64,000 bases of DNA from Lumbricus rubellus (GCA_945859605.1 OX243827.1:20602862-20666861); one strand, 5' to 3'; positions 42,655-52,458 are shown, counted from the stretch's first letter. A program made the numbers and translations. The notes: generated by a model not told the origin, from the sequence alone.

Positions 42655-42718
42655 GCACTTGGAGCGCCTCTGATTAGGTTGCACTGTGAGAGGCGCTTTA
42701 TAAATCTGAAAATAGTAT
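42655..42718 (+). mobile_element. LINE/SINE 3' tail fragment (variant)
   Basis: GGAGCGCCTCTGATTAGGTT, CACTGTGAGAGGCGCTTTAT. The same variant is at 30583-30655. Confidence 0.65.
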
Positions 42719-43320
42719 AGTAGGCTAGTCGTAGGCACTATTATAGCAGGGAAGTTGAAGCGAAATCGTAAAAACCGTTTCGCAAAAATAATCCTATGAA
42801 CCAAATTCTTGATTCACCATAATAATTATCAAATTCCGTAGTCCCATAAGCACTTAGCGAATCTGAATCAATAAGCTTTTACTTAATAGCCTAACTGCTT
42901 CTGCCGCCGTTACTGCGTCTCAAATCTAATGAAAATCTGCAATGGCCTACAGAAAGAAAGAAAGACGTGGTGAACAAATGTTGGTCGCAAGCAAACATCA
43001 AATGTGTCGAATCGATAAAATCAGTGAACAGCAACGAGAAAAGGTCGACTATGGACTAAGAAACGGAACAAACAATGCCACGACGATGCCTACGCAATTC
43101 TACAGAGGCTCTTCTATGCTTCAATTATTCTAATGAATAGAAGGCGAATTATTGACAACGCTAGGTGTCGCTAGAGAGCTTATCGATTGCAGACTACTTC
43201 CGCCATCTGTCGATTACTTCGAAATGGAATAATTATTATTTATTATGACTGAAACAAAACAATAGTCACTCGCTCACTCGCTCGTTCGTTTGCTTCGTCT
43301 GTGTATTTGTCTGAATGTAT
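42719..43320. other. No feature recognised
   Basis: A plus-strand frame at 42942-43133 reads MAYRKKERRGEQMLVASKHQ but shows no domain or splice support. Confidence 0.45.
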
Positions 43321-43338
43321 GTATTATGTGTGTTTTTC

Positions 43339-43394
43339 GGTCTGTCTGCCTGTCAGTCTGTCAGTCGGTTGGTTGGTCTGTTTGTCTGTTTGTT

Positions 43395-43441
<47 letters not shown>

Positions 43442-43600
43442 ATGTCTGTATGTCTGTATGTCTGTATGTATGTCTGTCTGTCTGTCTGTCGGTCGGTTGT
43501 TCTGTTTGTCTGTCTGTCGGTTTGTTTGTTTGTCTGTCTGTCTGTCTGTCTGTCTTGGCTGTCTGTCTGTCTGTCGATCGGTTGGTGGGTCGGTCGGACT
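43339..43600. repeat. (GTCT)n with GGTT/GTTT variants
   Basis: GTCTGTCTGTCT core with GTTT, GTAT and GGTC interruptions. Frames read Cys/Leu/Ser/Val or, reversed, Asp/Arg/Gln/Thr. Confidence 0.95.
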
Positions 43601-44415
43601 ATCATGACTGTGTGTATGCAGGCCTTGCAGGGTCGCAATGAGGTGTTGGGAGTCTGAGAGACCGAATGCAGCGAATACCCTCCAAAGGCCCCTCTGACAA
43701 CTCACTAGTCCACCAAGTACAGCTGTCAAGCTAAATAATTAATTAGTTTCAGATTAATTAGTTAGTTGCTGAGTGTTGCTCATCGCTGCAGGGCACAAAA
43801 AAGTCGCAGAAAGTTTCTGAGATGCCGTGTATTGTTCATCTTGACTTACAAACTTATTGAACAGACTTAGGCCTAGTGAAAGCATTTTTGACAACACCCA
43901 GCGGTTTCCAGACATGCAGAAAAGCGATCAACGGCTGGTCTAACCCCTGCAGGGGTTTGAAACACAAGCACACGCACACAAACGCGCACAAACGCACACA
44001 CACGCACACACACGTGCACGCAAACACACCCGGCATGCGGCGCAGACGATTGACATAAAACTTGACAATTTAAATCTGTATCTTTTCTTATACATCTGTA
44101 TTATAGCAATGTAGGCCTTCGGTGCCATCATATAGGGCCTATGTCTACAGGTCTAGGCTACTTGCCTGGGGGTAGGGAGTGGTAGTCTGCTGGGTGCTGA
44201 GATTAATATCCTAGACACTGAAGTCAGACACTTTAGGTCAGAACTTTAGGTCTGTGGATATTCGAGCTGTCTGACACATTTGCCACTCCCACAGGGCGGA
44301 CTACAAGTTATACGATTAGTAGAGAATGTATGCAGGACACACTATGCTAGATGCTAGAAACATGCAGCTTCAATTTATTATCTCCCCCTCAAGACTATAC
44401 TATTTGTTAGCGGGA
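43601..44415. other. No gene recognised; (CA)n-like patch
   Basis: CACACGCACAAACGC words at 43966-44030. The rest is mixed sequence. Confidence 0.5.
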
Positions 44416-44419
44416 GCAC

Positions 44420-44471
44420 TAACTTGGGTCGGGAGCGCTACTGAATCTGTGAGCGGCGCTTTATAAATTAA
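44420..44471 (+). mobile_element. LINE/SINE 3' tail fragment interrupted by the hAT element
   Basis: GGTCGGGAGCGCTACTGAAT, GTGAGCGGCGCTTTATAAAT is the LINE/SINE tail. The hAT element is inserted in its last bases, and its continuation (TAAATTAATG) resumes at 46450. Confidence 0.65.
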
Positions 44472-44792
44472 TAGGGCTGCACGTTAATCGCCGTTAACGC
44501 CCGCGATTAACGCGTTAAAAAAATTAATCGCAATTTTTTTAACGCGTTAACGCAAAAGACGCATTAAATATTTTATGAATTTTTTATCATTTTATGTCAA
44601 GTTTTGTAATCATTATTTTTCAAGTAATCATCGGTTATCGGTTACCGCCCACTTCTGTCAAGTCGCCCAACACTTCTCGTACGAGACAGCCTGCTTACGT
44701 CCGGTCCATCGGCACATGTTCTTTTCGTTATTTCGATCACTTTAAACAGCCGTTTTTGATTTATGATAGATGTTGTTGGTTTTTGTCAAACA

Positions 44793-44993
44793 ATGGAGTC
44801 GAAGAAAATGGGCAAAACAGTTATGGACGGACAGTTTAAGTTTAAAACTGATAAGGTAGTCGTTTGTAAATATTGTAACCGAGAATTTAACTACCACCGC
44901 AGTAATTCGTCGCTGTCGAACTACTTGGCGGAGAGCGTTACCTCTCATGTTCTGTGGTTCTGCCAACATTCTGCCACCTTTTTCGTGCACTAA
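44793..44993 (+). pseudogene. hAT transposase N-terminal BED zinc-finger fragment
   Basis: From an ATG at 44793 the frame reads MESKKMGKTVMDGQFKF, then VVCKYCNREFNYHRSNSS, typical of the DNA-binding BED finger of hAT/ZBED transposases (C-x2-C, then H-R-S-x-S-S-L). The usual zinc-ligand histidines after the S-S-L segment are not present (S-N-Y-L-A-E follows), and the frame ends at 44993. The large central catalytic region, including the first acidic catalytic residues, is missing, and the next homologous block starts at about 44990 in another frame. An upstream ATG at 44763 adds ten unlikely residues. This is a deletion derivative and no longer codes for a complete protein. Confidence 0.75.
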
Positions 44994-45236
44994 CTGTTTC
45001 CGAAGACGATCCGCTTTACGTTGTGAAATTCAAAACCGCTTTCATAAATGATCTCAAAACTCGTCAAGAAAACTGCAACCTTCGCTGGCTATACTTCGCC
45101 ACAGCCCTGGATCCACGCTTCAAAAAGCTGAAATGCCTTCCAAAAGAAAAGCGAGAGGAAGTCTGGACTGAGCTGCAAATCGTAGTCTCAAGTGTTGAAG
45201 AGAAGTTAAAGGAGCAGATACCAGCATCAAACACTG
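44990..45236 (+). pseudogene. hAT transposase C-terminal region, exon part 1
   Basis: The frame reads TVSEDDPLYVVKFKTAFIND, then LYFATALDPRFKKLKCLPKE and ends EEKLKEQIPASNT. A-x-x-L-D-P-R-F-K-x-L is a signature of the C-terminal half of hAT (ZBED-like) transposases. The segment ends in phase 1 at a GTATGT donor (45237). It directly follows the deletion junction with the BED fragment and is out of frame with it. Confidence 0.8.
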
Positions 45237-45864
45237 GTATGTTATTGTTCTCTTATTTAAATTAATTTGGTGCATTCATCTGTTGATTTAAGTTGTTTAT
45301 TTTAAAGTCTGCCAAAAACATATGATATTTTATCAATTTTCATCCGACTCAAATGATAAATGGTTGATATCACCGTGGAGGTTGCTTGTAAATTCTGAAT
45401 GATTGAAGGTCAATCAAATGAACAGACATCAGTGTGATTGGTTGGTAAAACTTGATATCTGTTCAGTTGATTGAGTTGGTGGTAGAGTTGTTGTCCTGTG
45501 ACTAAGAGAAGGAATTGAGTCTTATAAGGATTCAGGAATAGCTTGTCCAGATTTCCGTGAATCTGTAGTTTTGGGTTGTTAGTGCGGTTAAAATAATTAT
45601 TTCAAATTTTAATAAATGCAATTTAAATTTCTATTATTATTGAGCCTGCCTAAAAATATCGGACTCAAATGATGATAAATGCTTAATATGACCGTGGAGG
45701 TTGCTTGTACATTCTGAATGATCAGACAACAGTGTGATTGGTTGATATCTGTTCAGTTGATTGAGTTGGTGTCCTGTGACTAAGAGAATGAATTAAGTCT
45801 TATAACGATTCAGGAAAAGTTTGTAAAAAATTTAATTAATTGGAATTTATTATTTTTATTTTAG
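45237..45864 (+). other. Intron inside the hAT transposase, with an internal duplication
   Basis: Canonical donor GTATGT and acceptor TTTTATTTTAG, both phase 1. The intron contains two diverged direct copies, about 45345-45535 and 45660-45814, sharing GACTCAAATGA, CCGTGGAGGTTGCTTGTA, CAGTGTGATTGGTTG, CTGTTCAGTTGATTGAGTTG and TCCTGTGACTAAGAGAA. Confidence 0.75.
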
Positions 45865-46220
45865 AACCTGCCAAAAAACTTATGAAATTCTATGAAATTT
45901 CTTCTGACGATGATGATGACGACGATAGACCTTTGATTCCACGGGCTAAATCAACTTCGGATGCGCTACTTCGCTACAAAGATGCGCCAGAGATCGATAC
46001 GGATTCTTGTCCACTGCAGTGGTGGAAGGATCATGCTGGAGCCCACAAAGTCCTGGCCACTGTAGCAAGGAAATACTTAGCGTCTCCGGCCACTACTGTT
46101 CCCTGTGAACGATTGTTCTCTCTCTCTGGGAACATTTTGAACAAAAAGAGAGCATCTTTGTCAACAGACAATGTTAATAAACTTGTATGTCTGAGTAACT
46201 GGCTGCATTTACAGCTTTAG
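45865..46220 (+). pseudogene. hAT transposase C-terminal dimerisation domain, exon part 2
   Basis: After the acceptor the frame continues PAKKLMKFYEISSDDDDDDD, then CPLQWWKDHAGAHKVLATVA, then a segment with SPATTVPCERLFSLSG, ending LVCLSNWLHLQL stop. W-W-x3-x-x-x-(F/Y)-P-x-L-A, P-A-T-x-V-P-x-E-R-x-F-S and N-x-R-x-x-L are the conserved blocks of the hAT dimerisation (RNase H-end) region, including the final catalytic Glu in C-E-R. This exon is intact, but the protein as a whole is broken upstream. A GAT-like codon expansion created the Asp run. Confidence 0.9.
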
Positions 46221-46491
46221 GCTGTTCAGACCAAATCACATACTCTTTTATTTGACGTACCGCTTACATAACACGGTTGGTGTACAATCATTAAAAATTT
46301 GAGATCCTTTTTTTAGAAATTTGTCTGAATGTTATACCCTTAAAATGTACTTTAAAAATTTCAGGAAATGTGCGATTAATTAATCGCGATTAATTTTTTT
46401 AATCATGCGATTAATCGCGATTAAAAAAATTAATCGAAATGCAGCCCTATAAATTAATGTTCAATTACAATAACAAAATCACAATTACAAG

Positions 46492-46789
46492 CATAGGCGT
46501 AGGGGACATTACAACAGGGTGAGGCAAAAATGAGACTTTTGCCCGAAAATGTTTTTATCATCCGGCCGAAATCTTACGAAAAATTCCCATTACGTTGCCC
46601 GAAAATTCTGACGACCTTTTTTAGTTATCCGGCCAAAATCTTCTGAAATTTCACGTTACTTTTTGCCCGAAAATTCTGACGACCTTTTTCCAACTTTTTC
46701 TCCGGGTCTGCTTGCCCGAAAAATTAGACTTGCCTGAAATTGGAGGGGGCATTTGCCCCCTAGCTGTACCCCCGTCTCCTACGCCTATG
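46492..46789. mobile_element. hAT-type MITE, CATAGGCGTA family, copy 2
   Basis: The ends CATAGGCGTAGG and CTACGCCTATG match copy 1 (30218-30460). The interior has two direct copies of a block with AATTCTGACGACCTTTTT and ATCCGGCCGAAATCTT, and GAGGGGGCATTTGCCCCCT near the right end. The flanking 8-bp words (ATTACAAG, CCCTCAAG) are not clearly a duplication. It lies 43 bp from the hAT element. Confidence 0.75.
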
Positions 46790-46888
46790 CCCTCAAGCTT
46801 TAATGCACACAACGCAAGCGGCTGCAACTTATTCAAAACTCACTATATCCAGAGCAGTCATGTACAAGATATACTAAGACATCATTGT

Positions 46889-47115
46889 AGGCACGGTGGT
46901 GTAGTGGGTATGTTCGTTGACATGCAGCCGAAGTGATGCACTGATACAGGTTCGAATCCACCTCAAGCCGCCTCGTTGGGACCTTGCGGGAAACGAGTCT
47001 TTCACTCGCAATTGCTCAGCGCGCTTCGGCGTGAAACTCCCATTCAGTGTCCGCGCTTTAGTCGGGAGCGTTTCTGATTAGGGAGCTTGAAAGGGCGCTA
47101 TAACAAGTGCATATA
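46889..47115 (+). mobile_element. tRNA-derived SINE (family A), copy 6
   Basis: GGCACGGTGGTGTAGTGGG head, a small insertion before box B (GGTTCGAATCC), the core TTGCTCAGCG, TTCGGCGTGAAACTC, GTCGGGAGCGTTTCTGATTA, CTTGAAAGGGCGCTATAACA. The core is diverged (GGACCTTGCGGGAAACGAGT). Confidence 0.85.
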
Positions 47116-47339
47116 TACATAGCAAGTGCAGTGTACAAACTGTAGGCCTACATACATATTCCATTGACTACACAATATAATACATAATTATCCCAGGGCG
47201 AATTCGCTTCGAAGTTCGATCATGCACTAATAATTATCTACAACAGTTACTCCCTGCAATAATACTCCCAGCCCAAATATTCTCGCAAACTCTTCACCAT
47301 CCAGCCACTCGCTGCAGTGTACATGTACATGTATAATTG

Positions 47340-48545
47340 TACACCGTGGTTCAAAAAAAAAACTAAGCCAAATTGTTTTGCATATATCTCTACTATCAGA
47401 TGACATATCAAGCTAATATTTTCCAAATATGCAGAGAAGTGGACCAAGAATATGATTCCAAAATTTCATGAGACAAAGTTGGACGGATAAAAAGATATGA
47501 ATATTTAAACTTCATATGCCGAAATTTCAGTTTACAAGCAATTTTCTGTCAGATTCAATAAAATGTTTTCTTATATCTCTAATGCCTGATGATTAATCAT
47601 TCTAAAATTTTCCAGATATGTAGAGAATTGAACTAACAATATGATTCAAACAGTATGGTGTATTATTTAATTAATTAAGATGCTCAAAATGTCCTCCTCC
47701 TGCTTGCATGCAAGCCTGGAAGCGCTGGCGCCATGCATTACGCAACAGCATCGTCAATTATCCCCTGGTTCGGGTCTTCCCACACTTCCAGTAAGCGTTG
47801 GTTGCTTCAAATCGTTTATATCATGGATTGTTGTCTGGTAGACTCGGTCTTGCATCACGCTCCACACTTTATAGTCGACAGGATTCAAATCTGGGCTGTT
47901 GGGAGGCCATAATGTGGGAGAAATGAAGTCTGGCATCTCTCTTGTCAGCATTTCGATGGTTTCCTTGGCTCTGTGGGCTGGCACTGTTCTGTTGAAAAAA
48001 ATTTTTCTGACAACAGGTGGAAGATATTGCGACAGCAGAATATTGCGATAATATACTCCGTTAATTTTACTCCAGGATCCATGAAGACCAAAATTGGGAA
48101 CTATAGTATCAAGCATCGAAACCGCAACGAACACCATAACAGACTTGCTGAAAACAGACATTTCTGGAGATGAAGTTTAAATATTCATATCTTTCTATCC
48201 GTTCAAATTTATGATATGATATTTTGGAATCCTATTCTTGGTTCAATCCTCTAAATATCTGGAAAATGTTGGTATGATTAATTATCAGGCATTGACGATA
48301 TAAGAAAAACAGTTTAGCTTACTTTTTACTGAATCTGGCATGAAATTGCTTGTAAACTGCAATTTCGGCATATGAAGTTGAAAGATTCATATCTTTTTAT
48401 ACGTTCAATTTTTTCTCTTTAAATTTTGGAATCATATTCTTGGTCCACTTCTCTAAATATTTGGAAAATGTTAGCGTGATATGTTATCAGGCATCAGAGA
48501 TATATGAAAAACAATTTGGCTTAGTTTTTTTTGAACCACGGTGTA
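47340..48545 (-). mobile_element. mariner-like element, 1202 bp (47342-48543), TA-flanked
   Basis: TA at 47340-47341 and 48544-48545. Inverted ends CACCGTGGTTC and GAACCACGGTG open terminal repeats of about 300 bp per side. Each arm itself contains two diverged direct subunits (outer: CCAAATTGTTTTGCATATAT... TGGACCAAGAATATGATTCC; inner: TTTCTTATATCTCTAATGCC... GAACTAACAATATGATTC). This is the IR/DR layout known for some Tc1/mariner transposons. Only a C-terminal transposase remnant lies inside (minus strand). Confidence 0.9.
47672..48161 (-). pseudogene. mariner-like transposase C-terminal remnant, frameshifted
   Basis: The minus-strand frame reads NGVYYRNILLSQYLPPVVR, then PAHRAKETIEMLTREMPDFI, then SPDLNPVDYKVWSVMQDRVY. 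PAHRA and SPDLNPVDY with an Asp in the last catalytic position are typical of mariner-group DDE enzymes. Counting from the position of the second catalytic Asp to this last Asp gives 37 intervening residues, as in DD37D (maT-like) enzymes. The second Asp itself is lost (FFNRTVPAH where F-x-Q-D-G-A-P-A-H is expected). After a stop and a one-base shift the same strand reads NAWRQRFQACMQAGGGHFEH and stops at about 47672, the normal C-terminus. The N-terminal half with the HTH and first Asp is absent. Confidence 0.85.
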
Positions 48546-48560
48546 TATAGGGCCTATACA

Positions 48561-48780
48561 TGTGGGGCGCGGTGGTGTAGTGGTGGCGTCGTTGCCTTGG
48601 AGCCGGAAGGTTCGAGATTCGAATCCACCTCGCCGCGTAAGGACCTTGGGCAAGTCCTTCACTCACAATTGCTCATCGCTTTGGCATGAAACTCCGATGC
48701 AGTGCCCGCTCTGCATTCGGGAGCGCCTCTGAGTAGGGAGAGAGAGCTTGAAGGGGCGCTATAACAAGTGCACATAGAAA
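48561..48780 (+). mobile_element. tRNA-derived SINE (family A), copy 7
   Basis: Full-length: GGGGCGCGGTGGTGTAGTGG, AGATTCGAATCC box B, AAGGACCTTGGGCAAGTCC, GGGAGCGCCTCTGAGTAG, GCTTGAAGGGGCGCTATAAC. It sits about 18 bp downstream of the mariner-like element. Confidence 0.92.
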
Positions 48781-49205
48781 CATACCCAAGCATCCTCCGT
48801 CCTCACTCATTCTCGATCCCCAGTCACTACTCATTTGAAGTTCACCAATTAACCGAGTCATATATAATATCCAACACAGCACCACGCTGGAAGATGAGGC
48901 GGCACGGGAGAGGACTAGTTATGTATCATTTAATTATATTATAATTGATATTATTATACTATGCCATATCGTGTAAACTATCATAGACATTTCGTGCATG
49001 CTATAATAATATTGCTGTATCCATTTTCATGCATGTCGGATGATGTCATCTGTAGAATCGAAAGCTACATAGGTTCAAATATTTCAATTTTCAAGGTGAC
49101 CTCCAATGTCATTGATCGGTTTTAGTCAATGTCCCTATGGCTGAGTCAAAGATGGCAGAATGTTGACGGGAGAGGGGTTGTGTGAGGGGCATCAGGTAGA
49201 CGGAA
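48781..49205. other. No feature recognised
   Basis: Mixed to AT-rich text. No exon or repeat supported. Confidence 0.45.
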
Positions 49206-49280
49206 GGTGAACGGACGGACGGACGGACGGACGGACGGACGGACGGACGGACGGACGGACGGACGGACGGACGGATGGAT
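49206..49280. repeat. (GGAC)n tetranucleotide run
   Basis: About 17 GGAC units, followed by GGATGGATGAC. Confidence 0.95.
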
Positions 49281-49294
49281 GACAAGAGTGAAAC

Positions 49295-49585
49295 GAGAAA
49301 GAGAGACAGACGGAGAGAAAGTGAGGCAGAGAGAGACAGGCAGACAGATAGACAGGAAAAGGAACAGGAACAGGGACAGAGGCGGGGCAGGGGCAAGGAC
49401 ATGGACAGAGGGACAGACAGACAGAGACAGAGGCAGAGACAGAAACAGACAGAGACAGAGCCAGAGACATAGACAGAGAGACATAGACAGAGAGACGGAG
49501 ACGGAGAAAGAGAGGGAGATGGAGAGGGAGAGGGAGAGTGAGACTTGAGAGTGAGAGGGAGAAGGCAAAGGAGAGGGAGAGGGAC
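49295..49585. repeat. Degenerate (GACAGA)n purine-rich repeat
   Basis: GAGACAGA, CAGGGACAGAGG and GGAGAGGGAGAG words. Frames read Arg/Asp/Glu/Gln or, reversed, Ser/Leu/Val/Pro. Confidence 0.9.
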
Positions 49586-50845
49586 CATTCTGGATGATGA
49601 GTATACAGTTTGGGAGTATAGGCTATATACAGACGGTTCAAAAAAATGTCCTAATAATAATTATTAAAGGCAGACGATTTAACACTGCGAGAACTGAGAA
49701 AAGTTCATTAGTCCTTTACGCCGTCCTTTAGTCCGACTGTGGACGTCCTTCGAGGCAGAATATGACTCTAATTGGAGTCGAAGTTATTACACCGGAGGAG
49801 GTGGTGGGTGGTGATGGAGTGATTTACTGGAGATCATGTGTCTAACAACTTTAAAATCCATCTGCTTCATACATCCTCTATAAGTACACGCAGTCTCTCC
49901 AGTTTTTCCGTCAGTCAATCTGCTAGTGTTTAGCTGAAGCCAGATGAATTGGGCGATATAGGGTGCGAGAGGTGAGAGAGGAAACTGTTAGAGGGTGGGT
50001 GGGTATGGGAAGAATGAGTGGGGGCTGCGTGGGTTCCTGCCGTGGCAAAATGCTTAATTGAAAAGTGGATTTATCACCCATGTGGTCTTTTTGTAGACAA
50101 ATGAAGTCACCCATATAGATCATAGACGTCTACTATATTATAATTTTTTAGTCTGCACGTACATAGAAGTAAAAGATTACATCATTCATATCGAGGACTT
50201 AAAGGCAAATATAATTGCTTATGTATATATTTATATATGTGTGTTTGTATATGTATGTATATATAATGCAATATTTGTCCTCTATGTATTGTGTATACAT
50301 AGATTAATACCTATAATGATAGATCGATATATGTATATAAAATATATACATATATATATACAAAATTATACATGTATGTAATAACAATTTCAGCTATAAT
50401 ATCTATTTGCTAGTTGGGGGTACCCGACGTTGTTCCAAGAAGCTTCGGGTGGGATGATTTTGGCGGCACTCTGTCTATGAGTAAGATTTGACGTCATTAG
50501 CTGCAAAACTGTTGACGTGCATTTTAGACAAACATACATACATACACACACAATTCATAGATACATTTGAATCATTCATTCATTTATTCATTCTTATGTA
50601 TACCTGGATATATATAATTCTATAAATATATATATATATATAAATTTATATGTTATATATATAATTATATATACATAATGTCGGCTAGACGGGTAGACTA
50701 AGTGGCGTGAGCTATAAGTAGGTCAATGGAGGCGGGCGGGTGACGGTCATCGCCATCCTATGCGGTGATCGGAAAATAGGTCACAGCTATGGCGTCAGAA
50801 TCAGACTGCCATGGCAGTCGGTCATACGGCGCTCATAATTATGTT
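49586..50845. other. No gene recognised; AT-rich with TATATA tracts
   Basis: (TA)-rich tracts at 50225-50360 and 50610-50680. Immediately upstream of the Frizzled-domain exon, but no TATA box or other core promoter element could be distinguished from the TA repeats. Confidence 0.45.
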
Positions 50846-50847
50846 GA

Positions 50848-50849
50848 TG

Positions 50850-50909
<60 letters not shown>

Positions 50910-50910
50910 A
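50848..50910. repeat. (CTG)n run
   Basis: About 20 uninterrupted CTG units, roughly 160 bp upstream of the start codon of the Frizzled-domain exon. Confidence 0.97.
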
Positions 50911-51068
50911 CAGAAGTCACTGTATAGTCTATAATTATGTTAGTCATCACTATCATTTTCTTTTCTACTATAGGCCTATATGAGGTTATCCGGCGGACGC
51001 ACTGCATGCCCAACTAGTCTGTCATCATCCTTAGTTGCTGCAGCAGACCAATGCCGTAGCCAGGTAGG

Positions 51069-51642
51069 ATGCGGACGTTCAGAGCATCAGCGTCGCCCCT
51101 CCTCTTCCTTCTTCTAGTCTTCGTCGTCCACTCCTTTGTCCTCGACGCTGCCGCAGTACCTCACTCGAGGCAGCCCTCTCGAACATGGATGAACGCGCCT
51201 CGAAACTGGACGCAGCAGGGGGTTATCACGAAGGTCCAGGTGGAGGACCTAGACGAAGCGTCGACCGGATGCGTCCGACTTCGGGAGCTGGACTTCTGCG
51301 GAAGCCGGGAGGGACCCACGGCCAGGTTCCCGAACGCCCTGGGTCACACGAGCGAGGGTGAGGCGAAGGCATCGGTCACGGAATTCACACTTCTTCTACG
51401 TGACCCATCGTGTGGTCGCTCCCTAAGACCGTTTCTGTGTGCCGCCCTGACCCCCACCTGCAGCCCGGGGGTCGATGACTCCCTCGTGGCCCTACCCCCG
51501 TGCCGGTCCATCTGCCAAGCGGCCGTCGACGGGTGTGAGGGGGCGATGAAGGGCAGCGACGTTCGGTGGCCCTCTCGATGGTCTTGTGATCGCTTTCCGA
51601 AGGATGGAGTCTGCGCTGATCGACCGCTGCGATCGGATGGAG
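51069..51642 (+). CDS. First coding exon of a secreted Frizzled-domain (FZ) protein
   Basis: The ATG at 51069 opens a frame with a signal peptide (basic start MRTFRAS, hydrophobic core LLFLLLVFVVHSFVL, AAA before the likely cleavage near residue 29). A complete FZ cysteine-rich domain follows, about residues 66-183. Its ten cysteines fall at residues 68, 77, 115, 124, 131, 145, 149, 156, 173 and 182, with the family landmarks FLCAALTPTC, LPPCRSICQAAVDGCE and WSCDRFP. One N-glycosylation sequon (NWT) lies at residue 46. FZ domains bind Wnt ligands or related partners in Frizzled receptors, secreted Frizzled-related proteins, collagen XVIII, corin and others. The exon ends in phase 1 at GGAG followed by GTGAGG (51643); the frame beyond is a TA repeat. 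Other exons are needed to say which FZ protein this is. The next in-phase candidate is 62358-62655. Confidence 0.9.
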
Positions 51643-51654
51643 GTGAGGAACCAG

Positions 51655-51657
<3 letters not shown>

Positions 51658-51707
<50 letters not shown>

Positions 51708-51762
51708 CGGTATATTATATATATACGGTTATATATATATATATATCGACGTATGTGCATAT
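51658..51762. repeat. (TA)n in intron 1 of the FZ gene
   Basis: A pure TA run at 51659-51703, 15 bp after the splice donor, then imperfect TATATA with CGG interruptions. Confidence 0.95.
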
Positions 51763-51794
51763 ATGTTATATATACATATGTGCAAGCTCACCCT

Positions 51795-51975
51795 GTGGCA
51801 CGGGGGTAATTGTCCGGGGGGAATTGTCCTGAGGTAATTGGCACGGGGGGTAGTTGTCCGGGGGGTAGTTGTACGGGGTGTAATTGTCCGGGGGTAGTTG
51901 TCCGGGGTAATTGTCCCCGGGGGTAATTGTCGGGGAGGGGGGGGTAATTGTCAAGGGTGTAATTGTCCTGTCACC
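51795..51975. mobile_element. Single arm of a GGGGTAATTGTCCG-word array (foldback 'a' related)
   Basis: About twelve 13-16 bp units such as GGGGTAATTGTCC, GGGGGTAGTTGTCC and GGGTGTAATTGTCC, the same word as the arms of foldback element 'a' (16788-17905). No inverse partner was found nearby. It lies in intron 1 of the FZ gene. Confidence 0.75.
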
Positions 51976-52027
51976 ATACGGTATATAAGGATTTCTTAAT
52001 TTCGAGGTTGCTCACTAACCCTGCATG

Positions 52028-52130
52028 CCACTCTTGGTGCTCAGGCAGCGCCAGTCCCGAGCCTCGATGAAGGAGGGGGGGCGACGCTAATTATAGTCTT
52101 TCTTGTCACACAGTAGCTGCTACTATACTT
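52028..52130 (+). mobile_element. SINE-B tail fragment
   Basis: GCAGCGCCAGTCCCGAGCCT, GATGAAGGAGG, GGGCGACGCTAATTATAGTC, TTGTCACACAGT. Confidence 0.55.
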
Positions 52131-52149
52131 GTTTGCCTACTTTTTAAGG

Positions 52150-52320
52150 GTTTCCGCTTTTCTGGTTGTCACATTTATGGGGGAATGGCTAATTTCCGAG
52201 GTGGTCAATTTATCGGATTGACTATTTTTTGTATTGTTGCCTATTTATTGGAACTCTTTGTTTATTGGACTGCCTGATTTATGGGGTTGCCAATAATATT
52301 GCACCTGGTTTTTTTAGGGA
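52150..52320. repeat. Degenerate ~20-bp word array, left part
   Basis: Repeats of GGATTG(A/C)CTATTTATTGG-like words: GGTCAATTTATCGG, GTTGCCTATTTATTGG, GACTGCCTGATTTATGG. Similar words resume at 52713-52905 (GGTTTGTCTTCGTGGG, GTTGTCTTTCTCGG, GGTTTGCCTATAAATAAATT). Together they look like another short-word array interrupted by later insertions. Confidence 0.4.
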
Positions 52321-52341
52321 CACTATAGATGTCATATCAAT

Positions 52342-52400
52342 CGAGATTAGTGTCGCCCTCCTCCTTTTTCCACGATTTAGACTGGCGCTGCCAAAGTACA
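52342..52400 (-). mobile_element. SINE-B tail fragment
   Basis: GAGATTAGTGTCGCCCTCCT followed by TAGACTGGCGCTGCC. It is inverted relative to the copy at 52028. Confidence 0.5.
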
Positions 52401-52458
52401 TGTATGAGCATGTGACGGTGTTACCGATTCGTATAGGGCTGCCCGGCTACGGCCCGGC

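Larger units (their letters stand above)
44464..46457 (+). mobile_element. hAT transposon, 1978 bp (44472-46449), with 8-bp duplication
   Basis: The exact 8-bp target duplication TAAATTAA is at 44464-44471 and 46450-46457. Terminal inverted repeats are TAGGGCTGCA and TGCAGCCCTA. Both subterminal regions are packed with nested palindromes based on TTAATCGCGATTAA and TTAACGCGTTAA (44482-44560, 46374-46437), probable transposase-binding sites. Inside are a BED-finger fragment, a C-terminal transposase fragment and a GT-AG intron. The element is internally deleted relative to full-length BED-finger hAT elements, whose proteins usually exceed 500 residues. It is probably immobile unless helped in trans. 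Confidence 0.93.

Noticed and set aside
44763..46220. Domesticated ZBED-type host gene
   Set aside because: It sits between intact terminal repeats and a perfect target duplication and lacks the core, so it is a transposon derivative.
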